From Curtobacterium sp. 9128 (GTDB lineage Bacteria > Actinomycetota > Actinomycetes > Actinomycetales > Microbacteriaceae), in NCBI RefSeq assembly GCF_900086645.1, contig NZ_LT576451.1, forward strand, positions 3,286,001 through 3,350,000: a stretch of DNA of 64,000 nt, written 5' to 3'. Each line of letters starts with the position of its first letter. Within the stretch, counting starts at the first letter, position 1. A program made the position numbers and the translations under genes. Below the pieces are notes generated by a model. The model had not been told where the DNA came from. It did not search any database and saw nothing but the letters and a program-made list of their open reading frames with translations. Shown one piece after another: positions 33,047 through 41,309 of this stretch.

Positions 33047-33541
33047 TCACGCCAGTGGGGTGACCACCTTCGCGTCGCCGTCCCAGTGGCGGAGACCGCC
33101 GACGGCGAGCGTCTGCGGGAGTGGCCCGATCGCCGCGAGAGCGCGGAGCGCCGCGGGGAGGTCGACGTCGCGGATGCGCCGGGCGAGCGTGACGTGCGGC
33201 GCCCACCGTCCGGGTGCCGAGGGGTCGAGCGACCCGGGCGAGACGTCGTGCACCGCCTGGTGGAACCGTGCGAGGGGCTCGTCGACGACCACGCCGAGAC
33301 CGAGCACGTGCCGGCCGGGTCCTGCGGGGAAGAGCAGGATCCCCGCGATGCGGAGCGCTGCCGGCAGGGGCACGTCGAAGCCCTCCGGGACGGGCAGGGA
33401 CTCGCCCGCAGCCAGCGTGACGTGCGGGTCGTTCGTGCCGGAGCGCCCGAGGCTCGGCAGGTCGGCCTCGGTCAGCGCGTTCCACACGGCCCGGACCTCG
33501 CGATCCGAATCGTCGTCCAGGACCAGCTCGATGCTCCGCAC
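33047..33541 (-). CDS. 2'-5' RNA ligase family protein (2H phosphoesterase)
   Basis: A 164-residue protein with the two HxT/S motifs that define the 2H superfamily: PHVTLAAGESLPVPEG near residue 40 and PHVTLARRIRDVDLP near residue 115. Known relatives include LigT/ThpR RNA cyclic phosphodiesterases. The fold is symmetrical, as the spacing of the motifs suggests. Substrate is not known. It starts at 33541 (MRSIELVLDDDSD), divergent from the met transporter operon. Confidence 0.87.
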   Translation of the reverse strand: MRSIELVLDDDSDREVRAVWNALTEADLPSLGRSGTNDPHVTLAAGESLPVPEGFDVPLPAALRIAGILLFPAGPGRHVLGLGVVVDEPLARFHQAVHDVSPGSLDPSAPGRWAPHVTLARRIRDVDLPAALRALAAIGPLPQTLAVGGLRHWDGDAKVVTPLA

Positions 33542-33619
33542 GGATCGAGTCTGCCCACGGACGCCTGCGCAACGGATGTAACACGGCGGAACGCAAGTCG
33601 CCGCCGCTCGGTCTGCGCG

Positions 33620-33649
33620 TCACACTCGTGGTCAGTCACGACCGTGTGA
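33620..33649. promoter_or_regulatory. Palindrome upstream of the MetQNI operon
   Basis: TCACAC-TCGTG and CACGA-CC-GTGTGA are inverted arms around GTCAGT, about 45 bases before the metQ start. Its position fits an operator for methionine/sulfur control. I looked for an S-box (SAM riboswitch) in 33542-33694 and did not find its conserved core. Confidence 0.4.
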
Positions 33650-33694
33650 CCCCCGCAGCACGGCCCGCGAGGCCCCGCCCCACGAGGAGCACCC

Positions 33695-34642
33695 ATGACC
33701 GCCCCCGCACTGCCCCAGAAGCCGAAGCGCAAGCGCCCGATCGGCTGGATCGTCGCCGCGGCGATCGTCGTCGTCGCGATCATCGTCGCCGTCGTCGCCG
33801 TCGCGGTCCGCTCCGGCGGTGACGGCGACGGTGCCGCATCGGGTGCCGCTCCGAAGACCGTGACGATCGGTGTCTCCGACAAGTCGCTGCCGTACTGGAA
33901 CACGTACGTGAAGCTCGCGAAGGACAAGCTCAACGTCACCGTGAAGCTCCAGAACTTCTCGGACTACTCGCTGCCGAACCCTGCGCTCAAGGACAAGCAG
34001 ATCGACATCAACCAGTTCCAGCACATCCAGTACCTCGCGAACTACAACGTCACCTCGGACGACGACCTGCAGCCGATCGGCGCGACGGCCGTGTACCCGC
34101 TCCCGCTGTACTCGACGAAGGTCTCGAAGGTCTCCGAGTTCGAGGACGGCGCGAAGATCGCGATCCCGAACGACGCCATCAACGAGGCGCGTGCACTGCT
34201 GGTGCTGCAGTCGGCCGGCCTGCTGGAGCTCAAGGACGGCGGCAGCGCCTTTTCCACGACCGCGGACATCACCTCGCACAAGGTCGACGTGCAGACGCTC
34301 GACGCCTCGCAGACCGCGAACGCGCTGCAGCAGGGGTCCGTCGAGGGCTCGATCGTCAACGTGAACTACGCCACCTCGGCCGGGCTCGACACCAAGGACG
34401 CGATCTTCCAGGACGACCCGAAGAGCGCCTCCGCCAAGCCGTACGTGAACGTCTTCGCGGTGCGTGACGCCGACAAGGACAACAAGACGTACCTCGACCT
34501 GGCGAAGCTGTTCCAGGACGACGCCGTGCAGAAGGTCTTCGCGAAGGACTACCCGGACGCCGTGTCGAGCGACGAGAGCGCCGCGTCGCTGCAGCAGGAA
34601 CTCGTGTCGGTCGAGAAGGACGCGAAGGCGGCAACGAAGTAG
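33695..34642 (+). CDS. metQ: MetQ/NlpA-family substrate-binding protein, membrane-anchored
   Basis: Binding component of a methionine-type ABC importer. The 315-residue protein has the NlpA fold: KTVTIGVSDKSLPYWNTY, KLQNFSDYSLPNPALKDKQIDINQFQHIQYLANYN, LPLYSTKVSKVSEFEDGAKIAIPNDAINEARALLVLQSAGLL, VDVQTLDASQTANALQQGSVEGSIVNVNYATSAGL. The N-terminus is unusual: PKRKRPIGWIVAAAIVVVAII then a long hydrophobic helix and no lipobox cysteine, so it is probably tethered by an uncleaved helix rather than lipid. GAGGAG lies six bases before the ATG. First of three overlapping genes. Confidence 0.9.
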   Translation: MTAPALPQKPKRKRPIGWIVAAAIVVVAIIVAVVAVAVRSGGDGDGAASGAAPKTVTIGVSDKSLPYWNTYVKLAKDKLNVTVKLQNFSDYSLPNPALKDKQIDINQFQHIQYLANYNVTSDDDLQPIGATAVYPLPLYSTKVSKVSEFEDGAKIAIPNDAINEARALLVLQSAGLLELKDGGSAFSTTADITSHKVDVQTLDASQTANALQQGSVEGSIVNVNYATSAGLDTKDAIFQDDPKSASAKPYVNVFAVRDADKDNKTYLDLAKLFQDDAVQKVFAKDYPDAVSSDESAASLQQELVSVEKDAKAATK

Positions 34643-35673
34643 TGGCTGCCCTCGTCGAACTCCGCGGCGTCTCGAAGCACTACCGCCGCGCCGACACCGG
34701 CGAGACCGTGGTCGCCGTCGAGGACGTGTCCCTCGACGTCGAACAGGGCGAGGTCCTCGGCGTCATCGGGTACTCCGGTGCCGGCAAGTCCACCCTCGTC
34801 CGCCTGGTCAACGCCCTCGAGCTGCCCTCCTCGGGCACCGTGACGGTCGCCGGCCAGGAGCTGACGGCGATCCCCGAGCGGGATCGCCGTCTGGCGCGTC
34901 GTCGCATCGGGATGATCTTCCAGCAGTTCAACCTGTTCCGGTCGCGCACCATCGCCGGCAACGTGGCGTACCCGCTCAAGGTCGCCGGTGTCGCGAAGGA
35001 GGAGCGCGACCGCCGTGTCGCCGAGCTCCTCGACTTCGTCGGACTGCTCGACCGGGCGTACGCCTACCCCGAGCAGCTGTCCGGTGGGCAGAAGCAACGC
35101 GTCGGCATCGCCCGTGCGCTCGCCGGCAACCCCGACCTGCTGCTCGCCGACGAGGCCACGAGCGCCCTCGACCCCGAGACCACCTCGGAAGTGCTGGCGC
35201 TCCTCCGTCGTGTGAACCGGGAACTCGGCGTCACGATCATCGTCATCACGCACGAGATGGACGCCGTCCGGCAGATCGCGGACCGGGTGGCCGTGATGGA
35301 ACAGGGACGGGTGGTCGAGGTCGGCGACGTGTACGACGTCTTCTCCACGCCGACCAACCCGGCGACCAAGCGGTTCGTCCGCACGGCCCTGCACGACCGG
35401 CCGTCGGCCGAGACGCTGGCGCGGCTACGGGAACGCCACCCCGGTCGGCTCGTGACCGTGCAGATCACCGACGAGGTCGGCCTGCAGAACCGGATCGACC
35501 AGGTCTTCCGGTCCGCGGGGGTGACCGCAGAGCTCGTCTACGGCGGGGTCGGTGAGATCCGGGAGCGCCGGATCGGTTCCCTGACGTACGAGCTGTCCGG
35601 ACCCGGCATCGACGACGTCGTCTCGGCGCTCCGCGCGGCCGGGGTCACCACCGACGAAGAGGACCGAGCGTGA
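34642..35673 (+). CDS. metN: Methionine ABC transporter ATP-binding protein
   Basis: Energises methionine import. The 343-residue protein has Walker A GYSGAGKSTLVRL near residue 43, Q-loop MIFQQFNLF, signature LSGGQKQRVGIARAL, Walker B LLLADEATSALDPET and the switch histidine in VITHEMD. Residues ~265-340 form the C-terminal NIL domain that in MetN binds methionine for trans-inhibition. Starts at GTG 34642, sharing one base with the metQ stop (TAGTG). Its stop overlaps metI by four bases. Confidence 0.94.
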   Translation: MAALVELRGVSKHYRRADTGETVVAVEDVSLDVEQGEVLGVIGYSGAGKSTLVRLVNALELPSSGTVTVAGQELTAIPERDRRLARRRIGMIFQQFNLFRSRTIAGNVAYPLKVAGVAKEERDRRVAELLDFVGLLDRAYAYPEQLSGGQKQRVGIARALAGNPDLLLADEATSALDPETTSEVLALLRRVNRELGVTIIVITHEMDAVRQIADRVAVMEQGRVVEVGDVYDVFSTPTNPATKRFVRTALHDRPSAETLARLRERHPGRLVTVQITDEVGLQNRIDQVFRSAGVTAELVYGGVGEIRERRIGSLTYELSGPGIDDVVSALRAAGVTTDEEDRA

Positions 35674-36341
35674 ACAACTCCTTCCAGAGCGTGATCGACA
35701 CGTTCGATGTCTTCCTGTCCTCGGTGCGCGACACCATCGTGATGTCGCTCGTCTCGCTCGTGATCGCCGGGCTCATCGGTCTGGCGCTCGGCCTGGCGCT
35801 GTACGCCACCCGACCAAGCAGCCTGCTCGGCAGCCGGACGGCGTACACGATCATCAACCTGATCGTGAACATCGTCCGTCCGATCCCGTTCGTGATCTTC
35901 CTCGCGGCGATCGCACCGTTGTCCCGCGTGGTCGTGCAGACGACGATCGGCGTCCCCGCCGTGACGTTCGCGATCTCGCTGGCGGCGGCGTTCGCGGTCG
36001 CCCGCATCGTCGAGCAGAACCTGCTGTCCGTGGACCCGGGCGTCGTCGAGGCAGCGCGGGCATCGGGTGCGCACCCGATCTCGATCCTGTTGACGGTGCT
36101 CATCCCCGAGGGCCTCGGGCCGCTCATCCTCGGCTACACGTTCATCTTCATCGGCATCGTCGACATGACGGCGCAGGGCGCCCTGATCGGCGGCGGTGGC
36201 CTCGGCGAGTACGCGATCACGTACGGGTCGCAGCGGTACGACTGGTGGATCGTCTACGTGTCGGTGGCCGCGATCGTGGTGATCGTGCAGCTCGGGCAGT
36301 TCATCGGCAACCGCTTGGCGCGGGCGACGCTCCGCCGTTGA
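35670..36341 (+). CDS. metI: Methionine ABC transporter permease
   Basis: A 223-residue permease with five to six helices. It has the MetI pattern TIVMSLVSLVIAGLIGLALGLALY, NIVRPIPFVIFLAAIAPLSRVVV, and the EAA loop EAARASGAHPISILLTVLIPEGLGPLILG that contacts MetN, then IGGGGLGEYAITYGSQRYD. GTG start at 35670 overlaps metN (GTGA). Last gene of the operon; followed by a repeat-rich gap of 458 bases. Confidence 0.94.
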   Translation: MNNSFQSVIDTFDVFLSSVRDTIVMSLVSLVIAGLIGLALGLALYATRPSSLLGSRTAYTIINLIVNIVRPIPFVIFLAAIAPLSRVVVQTTIGVPAVTFAISLAAAFAVARIVEQNLLSVDPGVVEAARASGAHPISILLTVLIPEGLGPLILGYTFIFIGIVDMTAQGALIGGGGLGEYAITYGSQRYDWWIVYVSVAAIVVIVQLGQFIGNRLARATLRR

Positions 36342-36349
36342 CGGTCGTC

Positions 36350-36470
36350 CGACCGGTCGCAACACCCCGCTCACGTCCGCCGACCGGTCGCAGATCGTCG
36401 GTCGAAGCGTCCCCGAGCGACAGTTCGTGACCGCTCGGAGGTCAACCGACGGAGTGTCGTGACCGGTCGG
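36350..36470. repeat. 121-bp repeat element with inverted-repeat ends (family D, copy 2)
   Basis: Begins CGACCGGTCGCAACACCCCG and ends GGAGTGTCGTGACCGGTCGG, inverted copies of each other. Same length and homologous interior as the copy at 13695-13815. It starts nine bases after the metI stop. The gap 36342-36799 contains no gene; it is made of this element, a tandem repeat and a truncated third copy. Confidence 0.75.
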
Positions 36471-36523
36471 CGGGCGCTCGCGCCGTCCAGTCCACGGGCA
36501 CCCGCAACGGGCGGCGGGCGCCC

Positions 36524-36602
36524 GCGACAGGCCGCGGGCACCCGCACCGTGCGACGGGCGCACCGTGCGACAGGCCGCGGGCACCCGCACCGTGCGACGG
36601 GC
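36524..36602. repeat. Two 36-bp direct copies, 43-bp period
   Basis: Two identical copies of a 36-base unit starting GCGACAGGCCGCGGGCACCC and ending CGTGCGACGGGC occupy 36524-36559 and 36567-36602, with a seven-base spacer. GC-rich, no coding role seen. Confidence 0.8.
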
Positions 36603-36640
36603 CGGCCGGGATGCTGTCGCGTCACCGGCGCGCCGGGCCG

Positions 36641-36745
36641 ACACCGAGCCTCCCGGCCGGTCGCAACAACCCGCTCACGTTCCCCGACCGGTCGCGGAAC
36701 GTCGATCGGAGCGCCACAGGGCGACGATCTCCGACCACTCGACGG
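36641..36745. repeat. Family A box joined to a truncated family D element (copy 3)
   Basis: ACACCGAGCCTCCCGGCCGG (36641-36660) runs straight into CGGCCGGTCGCAACAACCCG, the left end of the 121-bp element. About 90 bases align without gaps to copy 2 (through CTCACGT, CCGACCGGTCGC, CGTCG.TCG.AGCG), then the right end is missing. Confidence 0.7.
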
Positions 36746-36799
36746 ACGCCGGGCGTCGGCGCCGGGCGTCGGCGCGGCGCGCAGCGCGCCCCGCCCCCG

Positions 36800-37576
36800 T
36801 CAGGCGGCGGAGTCGGCCTCGACGGGACGGGACGACGACGCTGCCGGGGCCTCGTAGTGCGCCCGCACCAGGATCGGGCGGTGGTCCGAGATGCCGGCGG
36901 GCAGCGTCTCCACGCCCGCGATGTGCAGCCCGACGCTCGTGGCGAAGTCGAAGTGCCCCGTGAACTTCCGGTACCGCAGGTACGTCGGCTGGTCGGAGAG
37001 CGAGAGCGCGAAGCCGTGCGACTCGATCTTGCGGCGCAGGTTCGTCTGGAACCAGGGGTAGTTGAAGTCGCCGACCATGATCGCGGGGGCCTCGCTCGAC
37101 AGGTCGCGGACGAACTGGTGCGCTGCCTCGATCTGCTTGCGGCGCAGGGAGTTCGTCGCGGTCAGGGGCGAGGCGTGGAACGACGCGACGATCACGTCGG
37201 TCGACGCCTCGCGGTCGCGGAGGTGCATCGCGATGAGCCGTTCGTGCGCCGGAGCGAGCACGCGGTCGTGGAGCGACTTCTGCAGGGAGTGGATGCTGAA
37301 GTCCTGCACGTCGAAGCGGTCGTCGCGCTTGTAGATCGCGAGTCCGAGGCGGTTCGCCTTGGTCGACGCCGCGAGCGTGAGCCCGCCGACGGAGGGCGCG
37401 AGGTCGTTGCTGTCGCACTCCTGCACGCAGATGACGTCGGCGTCCGACGCCTCGGCCAGTGCGGCGAGTTCGCCGTTCGCGGTGTGCTCCCGCAGGTTGT
37501 AGCTGACGACGCGGATGGTGGTGGGTCGGACGTCGGTGTCCGTCGGGATCGTCCCCTGCTGGTCTGGCACGGTCAT
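36800..37576 (-). CDS. Endonuclease/exonuclease/phosphatase family protein
   Basis: A 258-residue metal-dependent phosphoesterase of the EEP superfamily. Active-site motifs: IRVVSYNLREH near residue 20, DVICVQECDSNDL with the metal glutamate, VASFHASPLTATN, PAIMVGDFNYPW with Asp/Asn, and the closing GISDHRPILVRA with catalytic Asp-His. The ATG at 37576 has GGAAGGAAGG upstream. No signal peptide, so probably intracellular; substrate (nucleic acid or phospholipid) unknown. Monocistronic. Confidence 0.88.
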   Translation of the reverse strand: MTVPDQQGTIPTDTDVRPTTIRVVSYNLREHTANGELAALAEASDADVICVQECDSNDLAPSVGGLTLAASTKANRLGLAIYKRDDRFDVQDFSIHSLQKSLHDRVLAPAHERLIAMHLRDREASTDVIVASFHASPLTATNSLRRKQIEAAHQFVRDLSSEAPAIMVGDFNYPWFQTNLRRKIESHGFALSLSDQPTYLRYRKFTGHFDFATSVGLHIAGVETLPAGISDHRPILVRAHYEAPAASSSRPVEADSAA

Positions 37577-37693
37577 GCTGCCTTCCTTCCGGAGTGGGGT
37601 CCCTGCGTCCCGCTCAGTCTGCCGCGGCAACGGTACTCGTCGACCTCAAGCAGTTTCTGAGACTGTAGCGCCTGCCGGGTTTCGTGCGCGTGA

Positions 37694-37719
37694 CGGCGAC
37701 ACGAACGGTCGTGTCGCCG
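37694..37719 (-). terminator. Hairpin terminator after the MFS gene
   Basis: CGGCGACACGA and TCGTGTCGCCG form a perfect 11-bp stem with an ACGG loop, 19 bases past the MFS stop at 37739. It lies between this gene and the downstream endonuclease gene on the same strand. Confidence 0.7.
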
Positions 37720-37738
37720 GGAGACCCGGACGCGGGGC

Positions 37739-39157
37739 TCACGCACGGACCCGTCGTGCCGGTCGGACGGTCTCCCCCGCCGTCCGACTCATCACGAGCC
37801 CCTCGACGCAGGCCACCACGAGCAGGGCCGCGATCACCCAGAACGTCAGGACGTAGGCGCCGTCCCCGGCGAGCCCGGCGCCGGCACGGATGACGACGGC
37901 CGCGACGGCGACACCGAACCCGGCGGCCGTCTGCTGCAGCGTCGAGGACAGCGTGTTCGCCGGGGTCATGTCGGCCTGCTCGACGTCGGCGAAGGCGATC
38001 GTGTTGTACGCGGTGAACCCGACCGAACGTGCTGCACCGCTCACGACGAGCAGGACGGCGAGCAGCCAGAACGGGGTGTCCGGCGTCAGGAAGGTCATCG
38101 CGACGACCGTCAGCGCCGCGATGGCGGACGACACGATGATCACCGGCCGGTAGCCGAACCAGCGGAGGAACGGCGTGGTCGCCGGCTTGATGCCGAGGTT
38201 GCCGACGAAGACGAACAGCACGGCGCTGCCCGCCTCGACGGCCGTCCACCCCCAGGCGTCCTGGAAGAGCAGGGGCAGCACGAACGGCACCGCGGACACG
38301 GCCAGGCGGAACAGGCTGCCGCCGGCGTGCGACACCCGGAAGGTCTCGAGCCGGAACGCGTCGAGCCCCATGATCGGGTGCTGCGCCCGCCGGAAGTGCC
38401 GGATCGCGAGCCAGCAGCAGGCTGCTCCGACCACCCCGGAGACGATCGTGGCGACGACCGGCACGGTGTCGAGCGCGAGCAGCGACGCCATCACGACGAC
38501 CCCGCCGAGCCCGACGCACGCCAGCAACGACCCCGGCCAGTCGAACGGCACGCGCTCCGGCGCGCGCTCCTGCGGCACGAGGACGAGCGCGGCGATCAGT
38601 GCGATGACCCCGAGCGGGATGTTGACGAGGAAGATCCAGTGCCACGACAGGGTGTCGACGAGCACACCACCGACGAACGGCGCGATGATCGGCGCCGCGA
38701 GGGCCGGCCACGTCAGGATCGCGATCGCCGTGACGAGCTGCTCGCGCCCGGCGCTCCGCAGCACGACGAGCCGTCCGACGGGCACCATGAGCGCCCCGCC
38801 GATCCCCTGCACGATCCGCCAGATCGTCAGCTCGACCAGTCCGGTCGACAGGGCGCAGAGTCCGGACGCGATCGTGAACACCGCGATGGCGCCCACGAAC
38901 ACCGTGCGCGAGCCGACCCGGTCGGTCAGCCAGCCGCTCACCGGGATGAACACGGCGAGGGTGACCAGGTACGCGGTGATCGCGATGCCGATCGCCGCCG
39001 AGTCCACTCCGAGGTCACGACCCATCGCCGGCGCGGCGGTGGCCAGGATGGTGCCGTCGAGGAGCTCCATGAAGAACGTCCCCGCCACGAGCACGGCGAC
39101 CGCGGTGCTCCCGGTGCGTCGGCGGGCAGGGGGTGCTGTCGATGTCGTCCTCGTCAT
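37739..39157 (-). CDS. MFS transporter (DHA2-like), divergent from the sugar-acid operon
   Basis: A 472-residue carrier with about 12-14 helices. Motifs: GTFFMELLDGTILATAAPAMGRDL in the first helix region, GWLTDRVGSRTVFVGAIAVF (motif A), RIVQGIGGALMVPVGRLVVL and APIIAPFVGGVLVDTLSWHWIFLVNIPLG (motif C and the following loop), all typical of EmrB/QacA relatives. ATG at 39157 chosen. It is divergent from the aminosugar-acid operon, with an IclR-type palindrome between, so co-regulation is possible. Export of drugs is the family norm; a role in sugar-acid transport is only a hypothesis from position. Confidence 0.86.
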   Translation of the reverse strand: MTRTTSTAPPARRRTGSTAVAVLVAGTFFMELLDGTILATAAPAMGRDLGVDSAAIGIAITAYLVTLAVFIPVSGWLTDRVGSRTVFVGAIAVFTIASGLCALSTGLVELTIWRIVQGIGGALMVPVGRLVVLRSAGREQLVTAIAILTWPALAAPIIAPFVGGVLVDTLSWHWIFLVNIPLGVIALIAALVLVPQERAPERVPFDWPGSLLACVGLGGVVVMASLLALDTVPVVATIVSGVVGAACCWLAIRHFRRAQHPIMGLDAFRLETFRVSHAGGSLFRLAVSAVPFVLPLLFQDAWGWTAVEAGSAVLFVFVGNLGIKPATTPFLRWFGYRPVIIVSSAIAALTVVAMTFLTPDTPFWLLAVLLVVSGAARSVGFTAYNTIAFADVEQADMTPANTLSSTLQQTAAGFGVAVAAVVIRAGAGLAGDGAYVLTFWVIAALLVVACVEGLVMSRTAGETVRPARRVRA

Positions 39158-39193
39158 GTCAGTCCAAATGCTATGCCCGCCACCACCACATGA

Positions 39194-39212
39194 CGTTCTG
39201 CAATGTGGAACG
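39194..39212. promoter_or_regulatory. IclR-type operator palindrome
   Basis: CGTTCTGCAATGTGGAACG fits the dyad CGTTC-NN-CA-N-TG-NN-GAACG with two mismatched pairs, a shape seen for IclR-family regulators. It lies 67 bases before the PLP-enzyme start and 37 before the divergent MFS start. The operon encodes an IclR protein (40482), the obvious candidate to bind here. Confidence 0.55.
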
Positions 39213-39279
39213 GTGGACGTGACGACGTTGTCCGGGCGAGCGCCGCTGGACCAGCGTGGGACCCGTCGAAGGAGGATCG

Positions 39280-40482
39280 ATGCCGACCACCCCCGCCACC
39301 GTGACCGCGAAGGGCTCGTGGGAGCCGAGCGCTCCCGCGCCGCACCACGTGCTGCAGGACGCGCACCTGCCCGTGATGACCCTCCGCGAGTCCGCACTGA
39401 CGAACAACACCGCCGTCATGCAGGCGTACGTCGAGCGGCACGGGCTCCTGTTCGCGCCGCACATGAAGACGCACATGGCGCCGGCACTCGCCCAGCGGCA
39501 GATCGACGCCGGCGCGTGGGGCGTCACCCTGGCGTCCGTGCAGCAGGCGATGGTCGCGTGGGAGCACGGGATCCGGCACGTCCTGATCGCGAACGAGGTC
39601 CTCGACCCGGCAGGACTCCGCTGGCTCGCATCGCGCCGCGCCGTCGACCCCTCGTCGGACGTGCTCTGCTACGTCGACTCGACCGCCGGGGTCGACGCGG
39701 CCGCCGCCGCCGCGTCCTCCGTCGACGGCGAACTCCACGTTCTGGTCGAGGTCGGGTTCCCCGGCGGTCGTACCGGCGCCCGATCGGCGGCGGCAGCGAC
39801 ATCGGTCGCGGGAGCCGCCTCCGATGCCGGTCTCGTCCTCCGCGGGGTCTCCGGGTACGAGGGCGGTCTGCCCGGCGTCGACGAGGCCCGCGCGTACGTG
39901 GCCGGCGTCCTCGACGTGGCCGCGGCCGTCCGCCCGCTGGTCGCCGGACCGCGCGCCCTGTTGAGCATGGGCGGCAGCGCCTGGTTCGACGCCGTGAGCG
40001 AGGCCGTCGCGGCCCGCCCGGACGACCTCGACGTGCTGCTCCGCTCCGGCGCGTACCTGACCCACGACGACGGCTTCTACGAGGAGCGCACACCCTTCCA
40101 CCGACACCCGACGGAGGGCACGCTCCGCGCAGCCATCGAGGTCTGGGGGCGGGTCACGTCGTGCCCCGAGCCCGGCCTGGCACTCGTGGCCGTCGGCAAG
40201 CGGGACATCTCCTTCGACGAGGGGCTGCCGGTGGTCCGGCAGATCCGGACGGGAGGCACGGCTGACGCCACACAGAGCGTCCCGGCACCCGGGGCGGTCA
40301 CCGTCACCCGTCTCGACGACCAGCACTGCTACCTCGCGCTGGCGACGGGGGTGGCCCTGACGCCGGGCGACGTCGTCCTGTTCGGCATCTCGCACCCGTG
40401 CACGGTGTTCGACAAGTGGCGGCAGGTGCACGTCATCGACGACGACGACACCGTGCTCGAGACGATCGCGACGTGGTTCTGA
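39280..40482 (+). CDS. PLP-dependent DSD1/D-threonine-aldolase-like enzyme (amino-acid or glucosaminate deaminase)
   Basis: A 400-residue fold-type III PLP enzyme. The PLP lysine is in FAPHMKTHMAPALAQRQIDAG near residue 68, and the barrel follows with GVTLASVQQAMVAWEHGI, LVEVGFPGGRTGAR and VSGYEGGLPG. The C-terminal zinc-site motif HPC (GISHPCTVFDKW) is the His/Cys pair of D-serine dehydratase/D-threonine aldolase-type enzymes. GGAGG lies four bases before the ATG. First gene of an operon with KDG kinase and KDPG aldolase: a deaminase making 2-keto-3-deoxygluconate from D-glucosaminate fits best. D-amino-acid deamination is the alternative. Confidence 0.84.
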   Translation: MPTTPATVTAKGSWEPSAPAPHHVLQDAHLPVMTLRESALTNNTAVMQAYVERHGLLFAPHMKTHMAPALAQRQIDAGAWGVTLASVQQAMVAWEHGIRHVLIANEVLDPAGLRWLASRRAVDPSSDVLCYVDSTAGVDAAAAAASSVDGELHVLVEVGFPGGRTGARSAAAATSVAGAASDAGLVLRGVSGYEGGLPGVDEARAYVAGVLDVAAAVRPLVAGPRALLSMGGSAWFDAVSEAVAARPDDLDVLLRSGAYLTHDDGFYEERTPFHRHPTEGTLRAAIEVWGRVTSCPEPGLALVAVGKRDISFDEGLPVVRQIRTGGTADATQSVPAPGAVTVTRLDDQHCYLALATGVALTPGDVVLFGISHPCTVFDKWRQVHVIDDDDTVLETIATWF

Positions 40483-41309
40483 TGACCGTGACGGATGCGC
40501 AGGAGCTGCCGGCCCGCAACGCCGCCCTGTCGCTGCGCCGCGGCCTGCGCATCCTCGACCTCGTCGCCGACCGCACCAGGAACGGCGAGCCGTCCGTCAG
40601 CCTCACGACCCTGAGCGTCGAGCTCGGGACGTCGAAGTCGACGGTCCTGCGGCTCACGGCACCCATGATCGAGAACGATCTGCTGCGCCGCACCGCGGAC
40701 GCCGGGTTCACGCTCGGGCTCGGGGCGCTCCTGCTCGGCCAGAGCTACCTCGAGGGCATCGACCTCCGTGCAGCCGCCGCACCGTTCCTGCGGCGGACGG
40801 CGGAACGCACCGGGCTGACGTGCCACCTCGTCGTGCCGGACGGCACCGACATCGTGTACGTCGACAAGGTCGAGACCCGCGGGACCGTCCGGATGGGGTC
40901 CAGGATCGGCAACCGTCTGGCGATGCGCAACACCGCCTCGGGCAAGGCCATGGTCGCGTTCGGGGACCCCGAGCTGCTCGACCGCGTGCTCGCGCACCCG
41001 GCGACCGCGATGACCGAGCACTCGATCACCGACGACGACCGGTGGCGGCAGGAGATCGGCAGGACCCGGGAACGCGGGTACGGCATCGACGACCGCGAGA
41101 ACGAGCCGGACATCCGGTGCGTCGCCGCCCCGGTCTTCGACCACGCCAACCAGGTCGTCGGGGCGATGAGCATCTCGGGGCTCGCCTCCCGCTTCCGCAC
41201 GACCGCGGTGCGGGAGCTCGGTGACGGGGTCGTCCGCACCGCGCTGGAGATCTCGGTTGCGCTCGGATCGTCGTCCGCGCAGCTCGCCCTCGCGCGGGGT
41301 GCCCGGTGA
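40482..41309 (+). CDS. IclR-family transcriptional regulator
   Basis: A 275-residue regulator: N-terminal winged helix-turn-helix (SLRRGLRILDLVADRT, LTTLSVELGTSKSTVLRLTAPM) and C-terminal IclR effector domain (GLTCHLVVPDGTDIVYVDKVETRG, RNTASGKAMVAF, RERGYGIDDRENEPDIRCVAAPVFD, VGAMSISG). Its ATG shares one base with the preceding stop (TGATG), and its stop overlaps the kinase gene by four. Likely repressor of the operon, responding to a sugar acid such as KDG; the palindrome at 39194 is the likely target. Confidence 0.92.
   Translation: MTVTDAQELPARNAALSLRRGLRILDLVADRTRNGEPSVSLTTLSVELGTSKSTVLRLTAPMIENDLLRRTADAGFTLGLGALLLGQSYLEGIDLRAAAAPFLRRTAERTGLTCHLVVPDGTDIVYVDKVETRGTVRMGSRIGNRLAMRNTASGKAMVAFGDPELLDRVLAHPATAMTEHSITDDDRWRQEIGRTRERGYGIDDRENEPDIRCVAAPVFDHANQVVGAMSISGLASRFRTTAVRELGDGVVRTALEISVALGSSSAQLALARGAR

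Noticed and set aside
33542-33694. Possible SAM riboswitch upstream of metQ
   Set aside because: No match to the S-box core or kink-turn; only a simple dyad is present.
36480-36640. GC-rich repeats after metI as a possible CRISPR array
   Set aside because: Only two 36-base copies with a seven-base spacer; CRISPR needs several repeats with 25-40 base unique spacers and no cas genes are near.
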